A stretch of 54,854 bases of DNA. It comes from Desulfobacula sp. (GTDB lineage Bacteria; Desulfobacterota; Desulfobacteria; Desulfobacterales; Desulfobacteraceae). Positions 25,677-34,488 of this stretch are shown in pieces. The stretch covers positions 1 through 54,854 of the forward strand of contig NZ_JAIOSW010000344.1 of assembly GCF_021107415.1 (NCBI RefSeq), read 5' to 3'. The translations under genes and the position numbers were made by a program. The first letter of the stretch is position 1. Each line of letters opens with the position of its first letter. The notes under the pieces were generated by a model. The model saw only the letters and a program-made list of their open reading frames with translations, had not been told where the DNA came from and ran no database searches.

Positions 25677-26710
25677 TAGGCACCTCCACTATTGCAAAAT
25701 CGTAAAAACATAACAGCCCGCTGCCCATCATCATTACCAAAATGGCAGAGAACGCCTTTTCCCGGCGCATAGCCATTTTTTGCCGCAGCATTGGCTACGC
25801 CCAGGGCAATAGGAACAATGGCTGCACCCACTTCAGCCACACAGTCAGATGGAAGCCGGATATCAAATTCTTCTTTTCGTTTTCTTAAAGTCCGGGTCAT
25901 GGCAAGGGCTGCCTCTTTAAATCCGTATTGTTCACCACTCGCATCTGTGATACGGTAGTCCAGATCATCAATTGTCATACCGGAATTTTTTGACGCTTCC
26001 CTGATAGCCTGTACAAGACCTTCAGCACGGAAAGGTTCACCGGAATCAATAAAAGCATCCTCTTTACCAAAACCGATTCCTTTAATATCCATATGTTCAT
26101 CAAATTTTTGATTTCCGGGACATAAAATAACAGCAGCACCGGCTTCTCCCGGAATAAAACCGTCTGAATTATTTCCGGTTAGAAGTCTGTCTTTTTTTTC
26201 AAAAGCGGTCAAAGTCCCTGCAACTAAAAAGGAGTCTGCACCGGCAACAATGCAATAGGGTAATTGTGATTGATAAAATAAATCCATGGCCATTTTGACC
26301 GCTTTTACCCCCCCCACACGTCCCTGGGAAATTACTGCTGACCTTTCATGAAAACGAGTTTTCAACTCATCCTGCACTTCATCAAGCAGGTGATCATCAA
26401 GCTCTTCTGCTCTTCCCGGACGGTCTTTTTCAGCGATACAAAGCAAAAGCGGTATTCTTTCAAAATCCTCATTTTTTAATGCATTCATACATTCACGAAT
26501 TGCCGGAGCAAAAAGACTTACAAGCTTTGCTCCACCGCGCCAGGATGGATCAAGCGGAACAGAACTGCCAATGATCCTATCCCCGCTATTGTCCATGAAG
26601 CGTGTTTCCTGAAAGTTATCAATTCCACACCGGATAGCAGCACAGCTTGAAGGGGCTGTCAGCCCGACACCTGTCACCATACCGGAAGCACAGATTGAAA
26701 TACTTTGCAA
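25676..26710 (-). CDS. Beta-ketoacyl-synthase-like (thiolase-fold) T6SS accessory protein, catalytically degenerate
   Basis: A 344-residue thiolase-fold protein starting at TTG (26710) five bases after GGAGGAGG. Ketosynthase features include the opening SICASGMVTGVGL, IVAGADSFLVAGTLTAFEKK and DGFIPGEAGAAVILC. The active-site cysteine region reads AVISQGRVGGVKA, and the HGTGT histidine motif is replaced by TDASGEQYGFKE, so the Cys-His-His triad is missing and condensation chemistry is not expected. Such genes recur with DUF2169, DUF4150 and TIGR02270 in T6SS loci. A structural or adaptor role in effector loading is inferred. Confidence 0.85.
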   Translation of the reverse strand: MQSISICASGMVTGVGLTAPSSCAAIRCGIDNFQETRFMDNSGDRIIGSSVPLDPSWRGGAKLVSLFAPAIRECMNALKNEDFERIPLLLCIAEKDRPGRAEELDDHLLDEVQDELKTRFHERSAVISQGRVGGVKAVKMAMDLFYQSQLPYCIVAGADSFLVAGTLTAFEKKDRLLTGNNSDGFIPGEAGAAVILCPGNQKFDEHMDIKGIGFGKEDAFIDSGEPFRAEGLVQAIREASKNSGMTIDDLDYRITDASGEQYGFKEAALAMTRTLRKRKEEFDIRLPSDCVAEVGAAIVPIALGVANAAAKNGYAPGKGVLCHFGNDDGQRAVMFLRFCNSGGA

Positions 26711-26806
26711 TTAAACCTCCTCCGACAATTTATGATTCTTCACCTTCATCTTCACCTTTTTCTTTTTCAAATAAAGGAAATGATATCTCTTTTTGGAAAA
26801 CAATTT

Positions 26807-27832
26807 TTACCGGTCCTCTTTACTTTCGGCAATGAGCGCAAGTTCTACCTCAAGCATATTTTTTTTCAAGAAAAGTGATGCCCGCCATGTTAAGGTAAAG
26901 AATCCATTATCCGGTTCGATCATTATAGTATCGAGCATTGCCGGGATATCTTTTTTTTTATTATTTTTTAAAAAAAACGTTACCACCATACTTTTAGCAG
27001 GCAGCCTGAAAATCGTACGTCCTTCAGGAGTAAGATTAAGAAGGCCTACAACTTCACCCCCTTTGGGATAAGGCATTTGCTGATCCTCCGGGGCTGCCTG
27101 AAAATAAGCTTCGTTGAAATCAGCAGGCAAAAACGGAAAAAAATTGTCGACCCAGTTTTGATCATAGGTTCCGGCCAATGGGTACCTTGGCTGCCACCCA
27201 CGGCCGACAGGCCCAAAGGACAGAGGCTCATATTTCCCGTTTGGTTTTGATACGGATTTTCCCGGTCTTTCCGTATTGGGCAGGGATTTGCCTTTTATAA
27301 ACTCGGATTTAAGAAAACTATGAAATCCAAGGCCAACAGGATTTTGCATACAGGCTTCATGTTTCTTGGGATTCGTATGGTTAGAATCCACTCCGCCAAA
27401 TGCCGTATCATATGAAAACGGCATTACTTCAAACCGCTGAGGCCTACCGGCTTTAAAAGACAATAGTCCGTTTTTCCAGACTCTGTGACCCACGACATTG
27501 AATGATTTGGAAATTGGCCCTATTTGCAGTGAAACAGGCACTTTAACGGCTGGTTTTCCTTTAGGAGCGTAAGCACTGCCGTTAAGCAATACATCACAAA
27601 AAGGCTTGTGCGGCGCATAATCACTTTCATGAAGCGGTGCTGAAATTCCAGGCTCCCCTGAAAATTCATCTGCTTCAAAAAGCGGAATCTGTTCTTTGGC
27701 AAGCACGGGCTCACTTCCATTTTTGGGGATAGTAAAGGTGCCCTTAACACAAACCACCAGCAGTTCACGACCATCATGGTTCATTCCCATTGTATAGCCC
27801 GCTTCCATGCCTGTTATGTGTTCTAATTTCAT
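26807..27832 (-). CDS. DUF2169 family T6SS accessory protein
   Basis: A 341-residue DUF2169 protein. The family opening reads GMNHDGRELLVVCVKGTFTI, followed by ADEFSGEPGIS, CDVLLNGSAYAPKGKP, the DTAFGGVD motif and VGRGWQPRYPLAGTYDQNW. DUF2169 proteins accompany PAAR-like DUF4150 and VgrG proteins and are thought to act as loading adaptors. Between its stop codon and the next gene lie about 96 bases in which another frame stays open for 28 codons with an acidic end, which may be a displaced C-terminus. No strong ribosome site is visible before the ATG. Confidence 0.9.
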   Translation of the reverse strand: MKLEHITGMEAGYTMGMNHDGRELLVVCVKGTFTIPKNGSEPVLAKEQIPLFEADEFSGEPGISAPLHESDYAPHKPFCDVLLNGSAYAPKGKPAVKVPVSLQIGPISKSFNVVGHRVWKNGLLSFKAGRPQRFEVMPFSYDTAFGGVDSNHTNPKKHEACMQNPVGLGFHSFLKSEFIKGKSLPNTERPGKSVSKPNGKYEPLSFGPVGRGWQPRYPLAGTYDQNWVDNFFPFLPADFNEAYFQAAPEDQQMPYPKGGEVVGLLNLTPEGRTIFRLPAKSMVVTFFLKNNKKKDIPAMLDTIMIEPDNGFFTLTWRASLFLKKNMLEVELALIAESKEDR

Positions 27833-27878
27833 AAATATTCGATTCTATTATAGATATCTATTCATGGATGGAAACAGA

Positions 27879-28403
27879 TTAATTTATCTGAACAGACCCA
27901 CCCTTAATCCTGTTCACACCGCTTGAACGATTCAAAAGATAGGCTCCCCGTATAATCACCTTTCCGACCTTTGTAAGCGTAATGCTGGACTTTCCGCACT
28001 TTAACACAATCTCTTCTTTTGCATCAAAAAAAAGTCGTTTTCCCTCTAGGGTAACATCTTTGGGTTCTTCCACATCTAGGGTAAAATCAGAAGATTTCTT
28101 TAAAGTATCAGTGTCGGAGATATTGTCGATTAATGATGAGAGCATATCAATAATAATAGGTAATTTGGGATTATTATTTTCAAAAACAAGCAATATCTGC
28201 CATGAATTTTTTTTGGCAAGCTTGAGTGATTCAATATCTACAGAGCGGGTAAAGCGGGCAGGGATTGAGCCTCTGGTATTTCCCGGATAATCCACAAGTA
28301 TGTTTCCGTTTTCATCAATATCAACAATTTGCCCCACACGAACGCCTTCATTTTTTTGTAAAATTTCAAATTCCTTGATATTATCTGCCAAAGGCATCGT
28401 CAT
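27879..28403 (-). CDS. DUF6484 domain T6SS protein
   Basis: A 174-residue protein with GVRVGQIVDIDENGNILVDY and VLLVFENNNPKLPIII-type strands (the actual stretch is ILLVFENNNPKLPIIIDML), matching DUF6484, an OB-like domain found next to VgrG genes. The C-terminal part (KRLFFDAKEEIVLKCGKSSI and GVNRIKGGSVQIN) resembles the beta-helix end of VgrG, suggesting that it caps or extends the spike. GGGGAATTAAT precedes the ATG and its ribosome site is embedded in the end of vgrG, two bases away, so the two are translated together. Confidence 0.8.
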   Translation of the reverse strand: MTMPLADNIKEFEILQKNEGVRVGQIVDIDENGNILVDYPGNTRGSIPARFTRSVDIESLKLAKKNSWQILLVFENNNPKLPIIIDMLSSLIDNISDTDTLKKSSDFTLDVEEPKDVTLEGKRLFFDAKEEIVLKCGKSSITLTKVGKVIIRGAYLLNRSSGVNRIKGGSVQIN

Positions 28404-28404
28404 A

Positions 28405-30570
28405 TTAATTCCCCAGAATTTTCTTACCTTTTAATTTAATATTACCTGAACCTTTCAAGTTTATTTTTTTCCCCTTAATTGTTATATCACCGCTCTTCTT
28501 AAAGCTTATCGAAGCTTTCCCAATCTTGATGATAAGTTCATCCTTGATCTCAATAACCCCTTTTTTATTTCCGGAAATAATAATATCATCACCGGCACTT
28601 AAAGATATTTTCTTTCCGGATTGAATAGCGATATCCTTTGCTGCGGATTCAGATATACTTTTTGCAACCTTTACTGATTTATTTGCACCAATAGTTTCAC
28701 CATAGTCTGATCCGATAGTAACCGCTTTTGCAGCACCAACCTCTTCAATCCTTGCTGCTCCAATGGTTTCAGTCATGGCCGCGCCCACAGTAACCTGGTA
28801 ATCGCTACCAATAGTTTCAACCGTATTAACGGCGACTGTTTCAGTCTTATTTTTGCCAACGTCCAGGGTCATGTTTGCGCCAATGGTTTCCGAATGATTG
28901 GCACCTACCTGGATTGTCTTATTGGACCCGATAGTCTCTTTCTGGTCCACTCCGACACCCTTTGTACGGTTATTCCCCACGCTCATGGTTTCATCGCGAC
29001 CAATGGTTTGATTTTTATCGTTTTCAATGGCAATTGTCCAGTCTTTCTGGCCATGAAGAAATATTTCCTCACTCCCCTTTTTGTCTTCGAAGCGGAATTC
29101 ATTAGACCCTCCACCTCCCAGAGTTGAGTCTGATTTGATAGTGCTTTTCGTTTTTTCTGCAGGAAGCCCGTATGGCGGTCTGTTACTTCCGTGATAGACA
29201 CGACCGGTGATAATGGGTCTGTCAGGATCACCTTCCTCAAATTCTACGATCACCTCCTGGCCGATACGGGGAATATACATGGCACCCCATCCTGCACCTG
29301 CCCATACCTGGGATACCCTGATCCAGCAGGAACTGTTTTCATCATTCTGTCCTTCACGATCCCAGTGAAACTGAACCTTCACCCGACCATGTTCATCCGT
29401 GTATATTTCTTCTCCCGAAGGCCCCACCACGATGGCTGTCTGAACGCCTTCAATAATCGGTTTAGGTGTACTGCGCACCGGTCTGAACGGGTCTTCATAG
29501 GGGATGCATGTAAAATGGTTTGAATATGAAAGTTCGGATTGTGATCCTGTTGAAGCTGAACTTGAAAAAGTTTCAGTGAGGTTTGCCTCATGTTCTATAT
29601 GGGTGAGGGTATACTCTTTTTCATTCATATCCTCCCTGTAATAGTCCTGTAGCTCAAAACGGAAACCCGTTGCAAATGACCGGCAAGAGCTCATGCCTGT
29701 CATGGTGGTGATCCTTGCTTCCTCTTCTTCCATCCTTATATTGACAATATGATCGCCATGGCGTCTTAGTGTGAATTCCCCCGGATAATCATAAATCTCC
29801 CGTTCTCCCGGGCCAAGTGTGACCCTTGAATCCGCACTTACATTAAGATCCGTGTTGGGGGACTTAAAGTTAAAATCATTGAGCGTATACTTACCTGCAC
29901 GGATCTCTTTCATAACTGCCAGGCTTAAAATAGCATCTCCCTCATCATTTCCCCCGCCTGTCAACTGGCATCTTACAGACTCCTGATTCGGACAGGGATG
30001 ATGTTCAACCGGGGAGTCCGTAATGACCATGGTATGCTTTCTATCCTCATGCTCAAAAAAGTAGTAGATCCCCTCTGCTTCAAAAAGCCTTGAAATAAAA
30101 TTAAAATCTGTTTCTCTGTATTGCACTGCATATTCAAGGGGTGGGTAGCTCCCAAGCAGTCTGAAACTGAAATCTGAAAAACCATGCTCCCCAAATATCT
30201 GTTCAACAATATCTGGAACAGAAAGTTCCTGGAAAATTCTGGAGTCGGCTGTCTTGGTCAAAAGCCAGAGCCACGGTACCATTGTAGCGGTATAAGATGA
30301 CAATTCAGCCTCTTGCTTGCCTGTACCCTGGCTGAAACGGGAAACAATACCGTTAAAATAACGTTTTTCCTCGTCTGAAAGAGTGATTGAAATAGTAATG
30401 TTCCGGCCGATGATCTCCTGAAAATCAATAGAATTGTTTTCAGAGAATAATTCCAGCTCAAAGCTGAACAGAGATGATAAATCTTCATCTCCTGTGAATC
30501 CTGCAAGTATAAGTTCATCCTCTCCCAGAGGTGTACCAACACTGATGAGTCTGTTCTCTTGTGTAAACAT
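28405..30570 (-). CDS. vgrG: Type VI secretion spike protein VgrG (TssI)
   Basis: A 721-residue VgrG. Residues about 1-350 are the gp27-like base (ENRLISVGTPLGEDELILAG; AVQYRETDFNFISRLFEAEG). The OB-fold gp5 domain follows (RVKVQFHWDREGQNDENS, WIRVSQVWAGAGWGAMYIPR, FEEGDPDRPIITGRVYHGSN). Residues about 520-650 are a gp5-like beta-helix of repeated units such as ETIGSNKTIQVGAN, ending in ISLSAGDDIII and GKKINLKGSG. There is no C-terminal effector extension. The trimer forms the cell-puncturing spike on the Hcp tube and should carry the PAAR-like protein and cargo encoded around it. Confidence 0.97.
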   Translation of the reverse strand: MFTQENRLISVGTPLGEDELILAGFTGDEDLSSLFSFELELFSENNSIDFQEIIGRNITISITLSDEEKRYFNGIVSRFSQGTGKQEAELSSYTATMVPWLWLLTKTADSRIFQELSVPDIVEQIFGEHGFSDFSFRLLGSYPPLEYAVQYRETDFNFISRLFEAEGIYYFFEHEDRKHTMVITDSPVEHHPCPNQESVRCQLTGGGNDEGDAILSLAVMKEIRAGKYTLNDFNFKSPNTDLNVSADSRVTLGPGEREIYDYPGEFTLRRHGDHIVNIRMEEEEARITTMTGMSSCRSFATGFRFELQDYYREDMNEKEYTLTHIEHEANLTETFSSSASTGSQSELSYSNHFTCIPYEDPFRPVRSTPKPIIEGVQTAIVVGPSGEEIYTDEHGRVKVQFHWDREGQNDENSSCWIRVSQVWAGAGWGAMYIPRIGQEVIVEFEEGDPDRPIITGRVYHGSNRPPYGLPAEKTKSTIKSDSTLGGGGSNEFRFEDKKGSEEIFLHGQKDWTIAIENDKNQTIGRDETMSVGNNRTKGVGVDQKETIGSNKTIQVGANHSETIGANMTLDVGKNKTETVAVNTVETIGSDYQVTVGAAMTETIGAARIEEVGAAKAVTIGSDYGETIGANKSVKVAKSISESAAKDIAIQSGKKISLSAGDDIIISGNKKGVIEIKDELIIKIGKASISFKKSGDITIKGKKINLKGSGNIKLKGKKILGN

Positions 30571-30659
30571 AGCAAGGGTCTCTTTTTTTAAATAAAGTTA
30601 AAAAAAATAGTCTGCAACCATATTTGAAAATTTATATTCATCTTTTCTTATTGTTGACC

Positions 30660-31445
30660 TCAAGGTAAAAGTTGTTCAACCGAATCCCAGGCAGTTCCAA
30701 GTATTGAACCCAATGGTGAGGATGGCGGAGGACTGTTGGAATATGGGTCATACCCTCGAAGTATCGCAAAAGAAAGTCTTGCTGCCATCTGTCTCTGGGC
30801 TGGGAATATGGCTGTTTTGTACCCCCCCCATATATCACTCGGTTGACCTCGTAAATATCCTATATATAGCCTTCTTGCACTTTGAGGGATTCCTGTCAGG
30901 CTGTTAACGGCAGCTTCATAAAAAGTTTTGGCAGCATTGATCTGTTCACGGTAAAAAATTTTCATAGCATCATCCACGTCATTGAAATCAGCATGATCCG
31001 GAACTCTTATTGCAGTTGTGCGCCACGCTTCTGCCAATATGATTGCATGGTCTTTTTCTCTAGTAGAAATAGAATCAAACCCATTTGAAACTTCCGGGGT
31101 TGGTGCTCTTGAGCCAAGACCGGACCCACCTATTCTCCGATCCATCTGACTTATTCGCCAGGAGGCGCCTAGAAAATCCCTTGTTCCAAAATGTGCATTG
31201 GCTCCAAGGCTTGCGCGTTGTGAAAAATTCCGGGAGGCCCTGTTGAGTTCACCCCAACTAGCCACACAGGCTGTTTGCAAAAAGGTTGTGACATATATTG
31301 GATGGGAACCTGCAACAAATGAATAGCCACGCCTTATCAGACGTTCGAAATCTTCTCGTGTAGAGGCTCTGGAATGTAAAGACAGGCTATTGGTTGCATT
31401 ATAAAAACGGATACAATTATTTGCAAGCCGTATCTCAATAGTCAT
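30660..31445 (-). CDS. Unknown protein between clpV and vgrG, candidate T6SS cargo
   Basis: A 261-residue protein of no recognised family. AAAGGAGGGG lies upstream of the ATG (spacing about ten). It has no signal peptide or membrane helix. Features seen are a charged N-terminal half with many Arg and Ser (TNSLSLHSRASTREDFERLI; RASRNFSQRASLGANAHFG), a helical centre (DVDDAMKIFYREQINAAKTF) and a Pro/Ser/Gly-rich C-terminus with SNSPPPSSPLGS. It stands 90 bases before vgrG, the usual place for effectors or their chaperones. No catalytic motif typical of amidases, lipases or nucleases is evident, so cargo status rests only on position. Confidence 0.7.
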   Translation of the reverse strand: MTIEIRLANNCIRFYNATNSLSLHSRASTREDFERLIRRGYSFVAGSHPIYVTTFLQTACVASWGELNRASRNFSQRASLGANAHFGTRDFLGASWRISQMDRRIGGSGLGSRAPTPEVSNGFDSISTREKDHAIILAEAWRTTAIRVPDHADFNDVDDAMKIFYREQINAAKTFYEAAVNSLTGIPQSARRLYIGYLRGQPSDIWGGYKTAIFPAQRQMAARLSFAILRGYDPYSNSPPPSSPLGSILGTAWDSVEQLLP

Positions 31446-31518
31446 TTTAGATTCACCCCTCCTTTCCCGGCGATTGTCTTATCCTGATTAAAGTCACTCT
31501 CTTTAAATTCCATTCATG

Positions 31519-31764
31519 TCAATGCGGCATAATATCATGATAATAGGCATATTGTTTTACCCTGCAGAAAAGACAGATAATATTTATATATCTTAATCCT
31601 TTTTTCATCAGGGTGCTGCATACGGTGCTGAGCTTTGATTCCTTGCTGAACCAGCGGTTCCTGATGGTAAGCATATCAAATGCCGGATCTGCCTGATTAA
31701 CATAGGTTATGATTTTATCATAGGTCTCTTCATATTCCAAGGTTGGATCAGTTATTTTCATCAT
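31519..31764 (-). CDS. Small unknown protein between clpV and the VgrG-linked gene
   Basis: An 81-residue protein (or 80, from the second ATG) in the T6SS array. AGTGGAAA directly precedes ATGATG, giving a usable ribosome site. The sequence MMKITDPTLEYEETYDKIIT is acidic, followed by the more hydrophobic and basic MKKGLRYINIICLFCRVKQ and a CxxxxxxC-like pair of cysteines. No family was recognised. Position suggests co-transcription with the cargo candidate and vgrG. The abrupt change in character halfway might reflect a frameshift, but no continuing frame was identified. Confidence 0.5.
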   Translation of the reverse strand: MMKITDPTLEYEETYDKIITYVNQADPAFDMLTIRNRWFSKESKLSTVCSTLMKKGLRYINIICLFCRVKQYAYYHDIMPH

Positions 31765-31809
31765 TTTCCACTCTTTTTTACTATTGCCATTAAATATCCC
31801 CCCGTTATT

Positions 31810-34458
31810 TTATGTTAACTGATATTTAAATACCTGGTCCTCAAGCGTCACCTCCACTTTCTCTATCCGCTCGCCCTTTGCCATCATTGAAAGCATCTCC
31901 CTGCTCATTTGGGGAAGCAGGGTATTGGTCAGGATATGGTCCACGTTCCTGGCTCCACTGTCCACCTCTGTACAGCGCTCGGCAATAGAATCTATGATTG
32001 CCTCATCATAGACAAACACAATCTCTCTGTTATCCGCCATTCTTTTTACAATTCTGTCAAGCTTGAGCCTGATGATGAGTTTCATATTGTCATCTGTAAT
32101 GGGAAAATAGGGAATCACCTTCATACGTCCGAGAAAGGCGGGTTTAAAATGGGTCTGCAGATCAGGCCTGAGCATCTCGGCAAGCGGACCCGGCTCGGGT
32201 ATTGTCTCTTTTTCCAAACATAGCTTCATAATCAAATCCGTACCCAGATTTGATGTGAGAATAATCAAAGTATTTTTAAAATCTATAACACGTCCTTCAC
32301 CATCTTCCATCATGCCCTTATCAAAGACCTGGTAGAACATCTCTGTCACATCGGGATGTGCTTTCTCAATCTCATCCAGTAAAACAACACTGTAAGGCCT
32401 TCTCCTGACGGCCTCTGTCAGCACCCCTCCTTCACCATACCCCACATACCCCGGGGGAGATCCTTTGAGACTGGAAACAGTATGGGCTTCCTGGTATTCC
32501 GACATGTTAATGGTGATCATGTTCTGTTCACCCCCGTAAAGAAGCTCTGAAAGGGCAAGGGCCGTTTCGGTTTTTCCCACTCCGCTGGGCCCCACCAGCA
32601 TGAACACACCGGTAGGTTTGGACGGATCATCAATGCCGGCATGGGCCGTCTGGATCACTTGCTCAATGGCTTCAAGCCCGTGATCCTGACCGATAATTCT
32701 CTTTTTGAGCCGATCACTTAAAGACAGCACCATATCTATCTCATCCGAGAGCATGCTGCCGGTAGGGATTCCTGTCCATCCTGAAACCACCGCAGAGATT
32801 GTATCCGAATCCACTGTAATATGGATAAGGGGTTCATCTTTCTGCCTTTTAACAAGCTCTGCTTCAAGGTCGATTAGTTTCGCCTGCCTGGGTTCAAGTT
32901 CTTCTATTGCTTCATCTCCCTTTGCATGAAGTTCCTGAATCTCATGGTACAGATCCCGGATTTCTCCGGCCACCTCCATTTCTTTTTCCCACTGCCCGGT
33001 CAATTTGGAAAAAAGTTCCTGGACAACTTCTCTTTCTTCTATAATGGCAGTGATTCTATCCCCATGTTCTTTCCCAAGGGCTGTTTCCTTTTCCAGAATG
33101 ACAAGCTCACGGTTCAACTGATCAATTTGCCGGGATGCATCCTCAACGGCAGGAGGATTTGTGGTCAGTCCAATAGCAATCCTTGCACAGGCCGTATCAA
33201 GTACGCTCACCGCCTTATCAGGAAGCTGCCTGCCGGAAATATACCTGGAGGATAAGTGAACCGTCTCTTTCAGCGCTTCATCCGTTATCATCACATTATG
33301 GTGTTTTTCAAGAAAAGGAGCAATGGCACGCATCATTACCAAAGCCTTTGCCTCATCAGGTTCCTCAATTTTCACCACTTGGAACCTTCTTGCCATTGCT
33401 GCATCCTTTTCAAAATATTTTTTATATTCTGCCCAGGTGGTCGCTGCAATGGTCCGAAGCTCTCCCCTTGCAAGAGCTGGTTTCAAAAGATTTGCAGCAT
33501 CTCCTGATCCGGCGGCTCCCCCTGCCCCGATAAGGGTATGGGCCTCATCAATAAAAAGGACGATCGGAACAGGAGACGCTTTCACCTCATTGATTACCGA
33601 TTTTAACCTGTCTTCAAATTCACCTTTAATCCCTGCCCCTGCCTGGAGAAGTCCTAAATCAAGGGTATGAATGGCAACGTTCCTCAGCACAGGCGGAACA
33701 TCTTCCTGTACTATTCTCAAAGCAAAGCCCTCAACGACTGCTGTTTTCCCAACCCCTGCCTCACCGGTAAGAATGGGATTGTTCTGCCGGCGCCGGATCA
33801 AAATGTCCACCATCTGGCGTATCTCAAAATCCCGTCCCAAAACAGGATCTATCTCACCATTTCTGGCCTTTTCCGTGAGATTGATCGTATACTGGGCAAG
33901 GGACGGACCTGCTGCAGAGGCCTTTTGCATGTCTTTCGCCTCTTCAGGAGAACTGCTCAGTTGAGAGGCCTCTTCCTCCTCTTCAATGGAACCTGATGTT
34001 AAATCCATAAAAGAATCTTTTAAGGTTTCAACAGAAATTTTTTCAAAAAGAGAAGAACTGGAATAAAGCCCTCTTGCCGATTCCTGGCTGGATAAAAGAG
34101 CAAAAAGAATATGACCGGACCGAACAGCAGACACTGAAAAATCAATGGATGCGGAAAGCCAGGCTTCCTTGATCATCTGGGGAATTCTGGGAGAAAGGGC
34201 AGGCGTTCGTGCATTCCCTGTTTTAAATTTTCCAATTGCATCTGTAAGATCGGAGATAAGATGGGATTCATTTATTTCAAAATAGCCTATTATTTTGTGG
34301 AAATCCGTATTCTGAATATCAAGGAGTTTTAAGAAAAAATGCTCCAATTCCACATCATAATGGGTGTTGGACAGACACAGACCGGCAGCTGACTCCAAAC
34401 TCTTTCGGCAGGCAGTGTTCAATTTACCAATGAGAGATTTAAGGTTTGATATAGACAT
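31810..34458 (-). CDS. clpV: T6SS AAA+ ATPase ClpV (TssH)
   Basis: An 882-residue ClpB/ClpV protein that disassembles the contracted TssBC sheath. The N-terminal domain (about 1-160) includes the helix region LESAAGLCLSNTHYDVELEH typical of ClpV. The first AAA module has Walker A GEAGVGKT (about 232-239) and Walker B LFIDEAHTLIG; a middle coiled coil spans about 420-545; the second has GPSGVGKTETALAL and VVLLDEIEKAHPDV. AGGAG lies before the ATG with a proper spacing. It follows tssG by 30 bases. Confidence 0.97.
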   Translation of the reverse strand: MSISNLKSLIGKLNTACRKSLESAAGLCLSNTHYDVELEHFFLKLLDIQNTDFHKIIGYFEINESHLISDLTDAIGKFKTGNARTPALSPRIPQMIKEAWLSASIDFSVSAVRSGHILFALLSSQESARGLYSSSSLFEKISVETLKDSFMDLTSGSIEEEEEASQLSSSPEEAKDMQKASAAGPSLAQYTINLTEKARNGEIDPVLGRDFEIRQMVDILIRRRQNNPILTGEAGVGKTAVVEGFALRIVQEDVPPVLRNVAIHTLDLGLLQAGAGIKGEFEDRLKSVINEVKASPVPIVLFIDEAHTLIGAGGAAGSGDAANLLKPALARGELRTIAATTWAEYKKYFEKDAAMARRFQVVKIEEPDEAKALVMMRAIAPFLEKHHNVMITDEALKETVHLSSRYISGRQLPDKAVSVLDTACARIAIGLTTNPPAVEDASRQIDQLNRELVILEKETALGKEHGDRITAIIEEREVVQELFSKLTGQWEKEMEVAGEIRDLYHEIQELHAKGDEAIEELEPRQAKLIDLEAELVKRQKDEPLIHITVDSDTISAVVSGWTGIPTGSMLSDEIDMVLSLSDRLKKRIIGQDHGLEAIEQVIQTAHAGIDDPSKPTGVFMLVGPSGVGKTETALALSELLYGGEQNMITINMSEYQEAHTVSSLKGSPPGYVGYGEGGVLTEAVRRRPYSVVLLDEIEKAHPDVTEMFYQVFDKGMMEDGEGRVIDFKNTLIILTSNLGTDLIMKLCLEKETIPEPGPLAEMLRPDLQTHFKPAFLGRMKVIPYFPITDDNMKLIIRLKLDRIVKRMADNREIVFVYDEAIIDSIAERCTEVDSGARNVDHILTNTLLPQMSREMLSMMAKGERIEKVEVTLEDQVFKYQLT

Positions 34459-34488
34459 TTTGGCTCCTTTTAGAATTTAGGATTAAGG

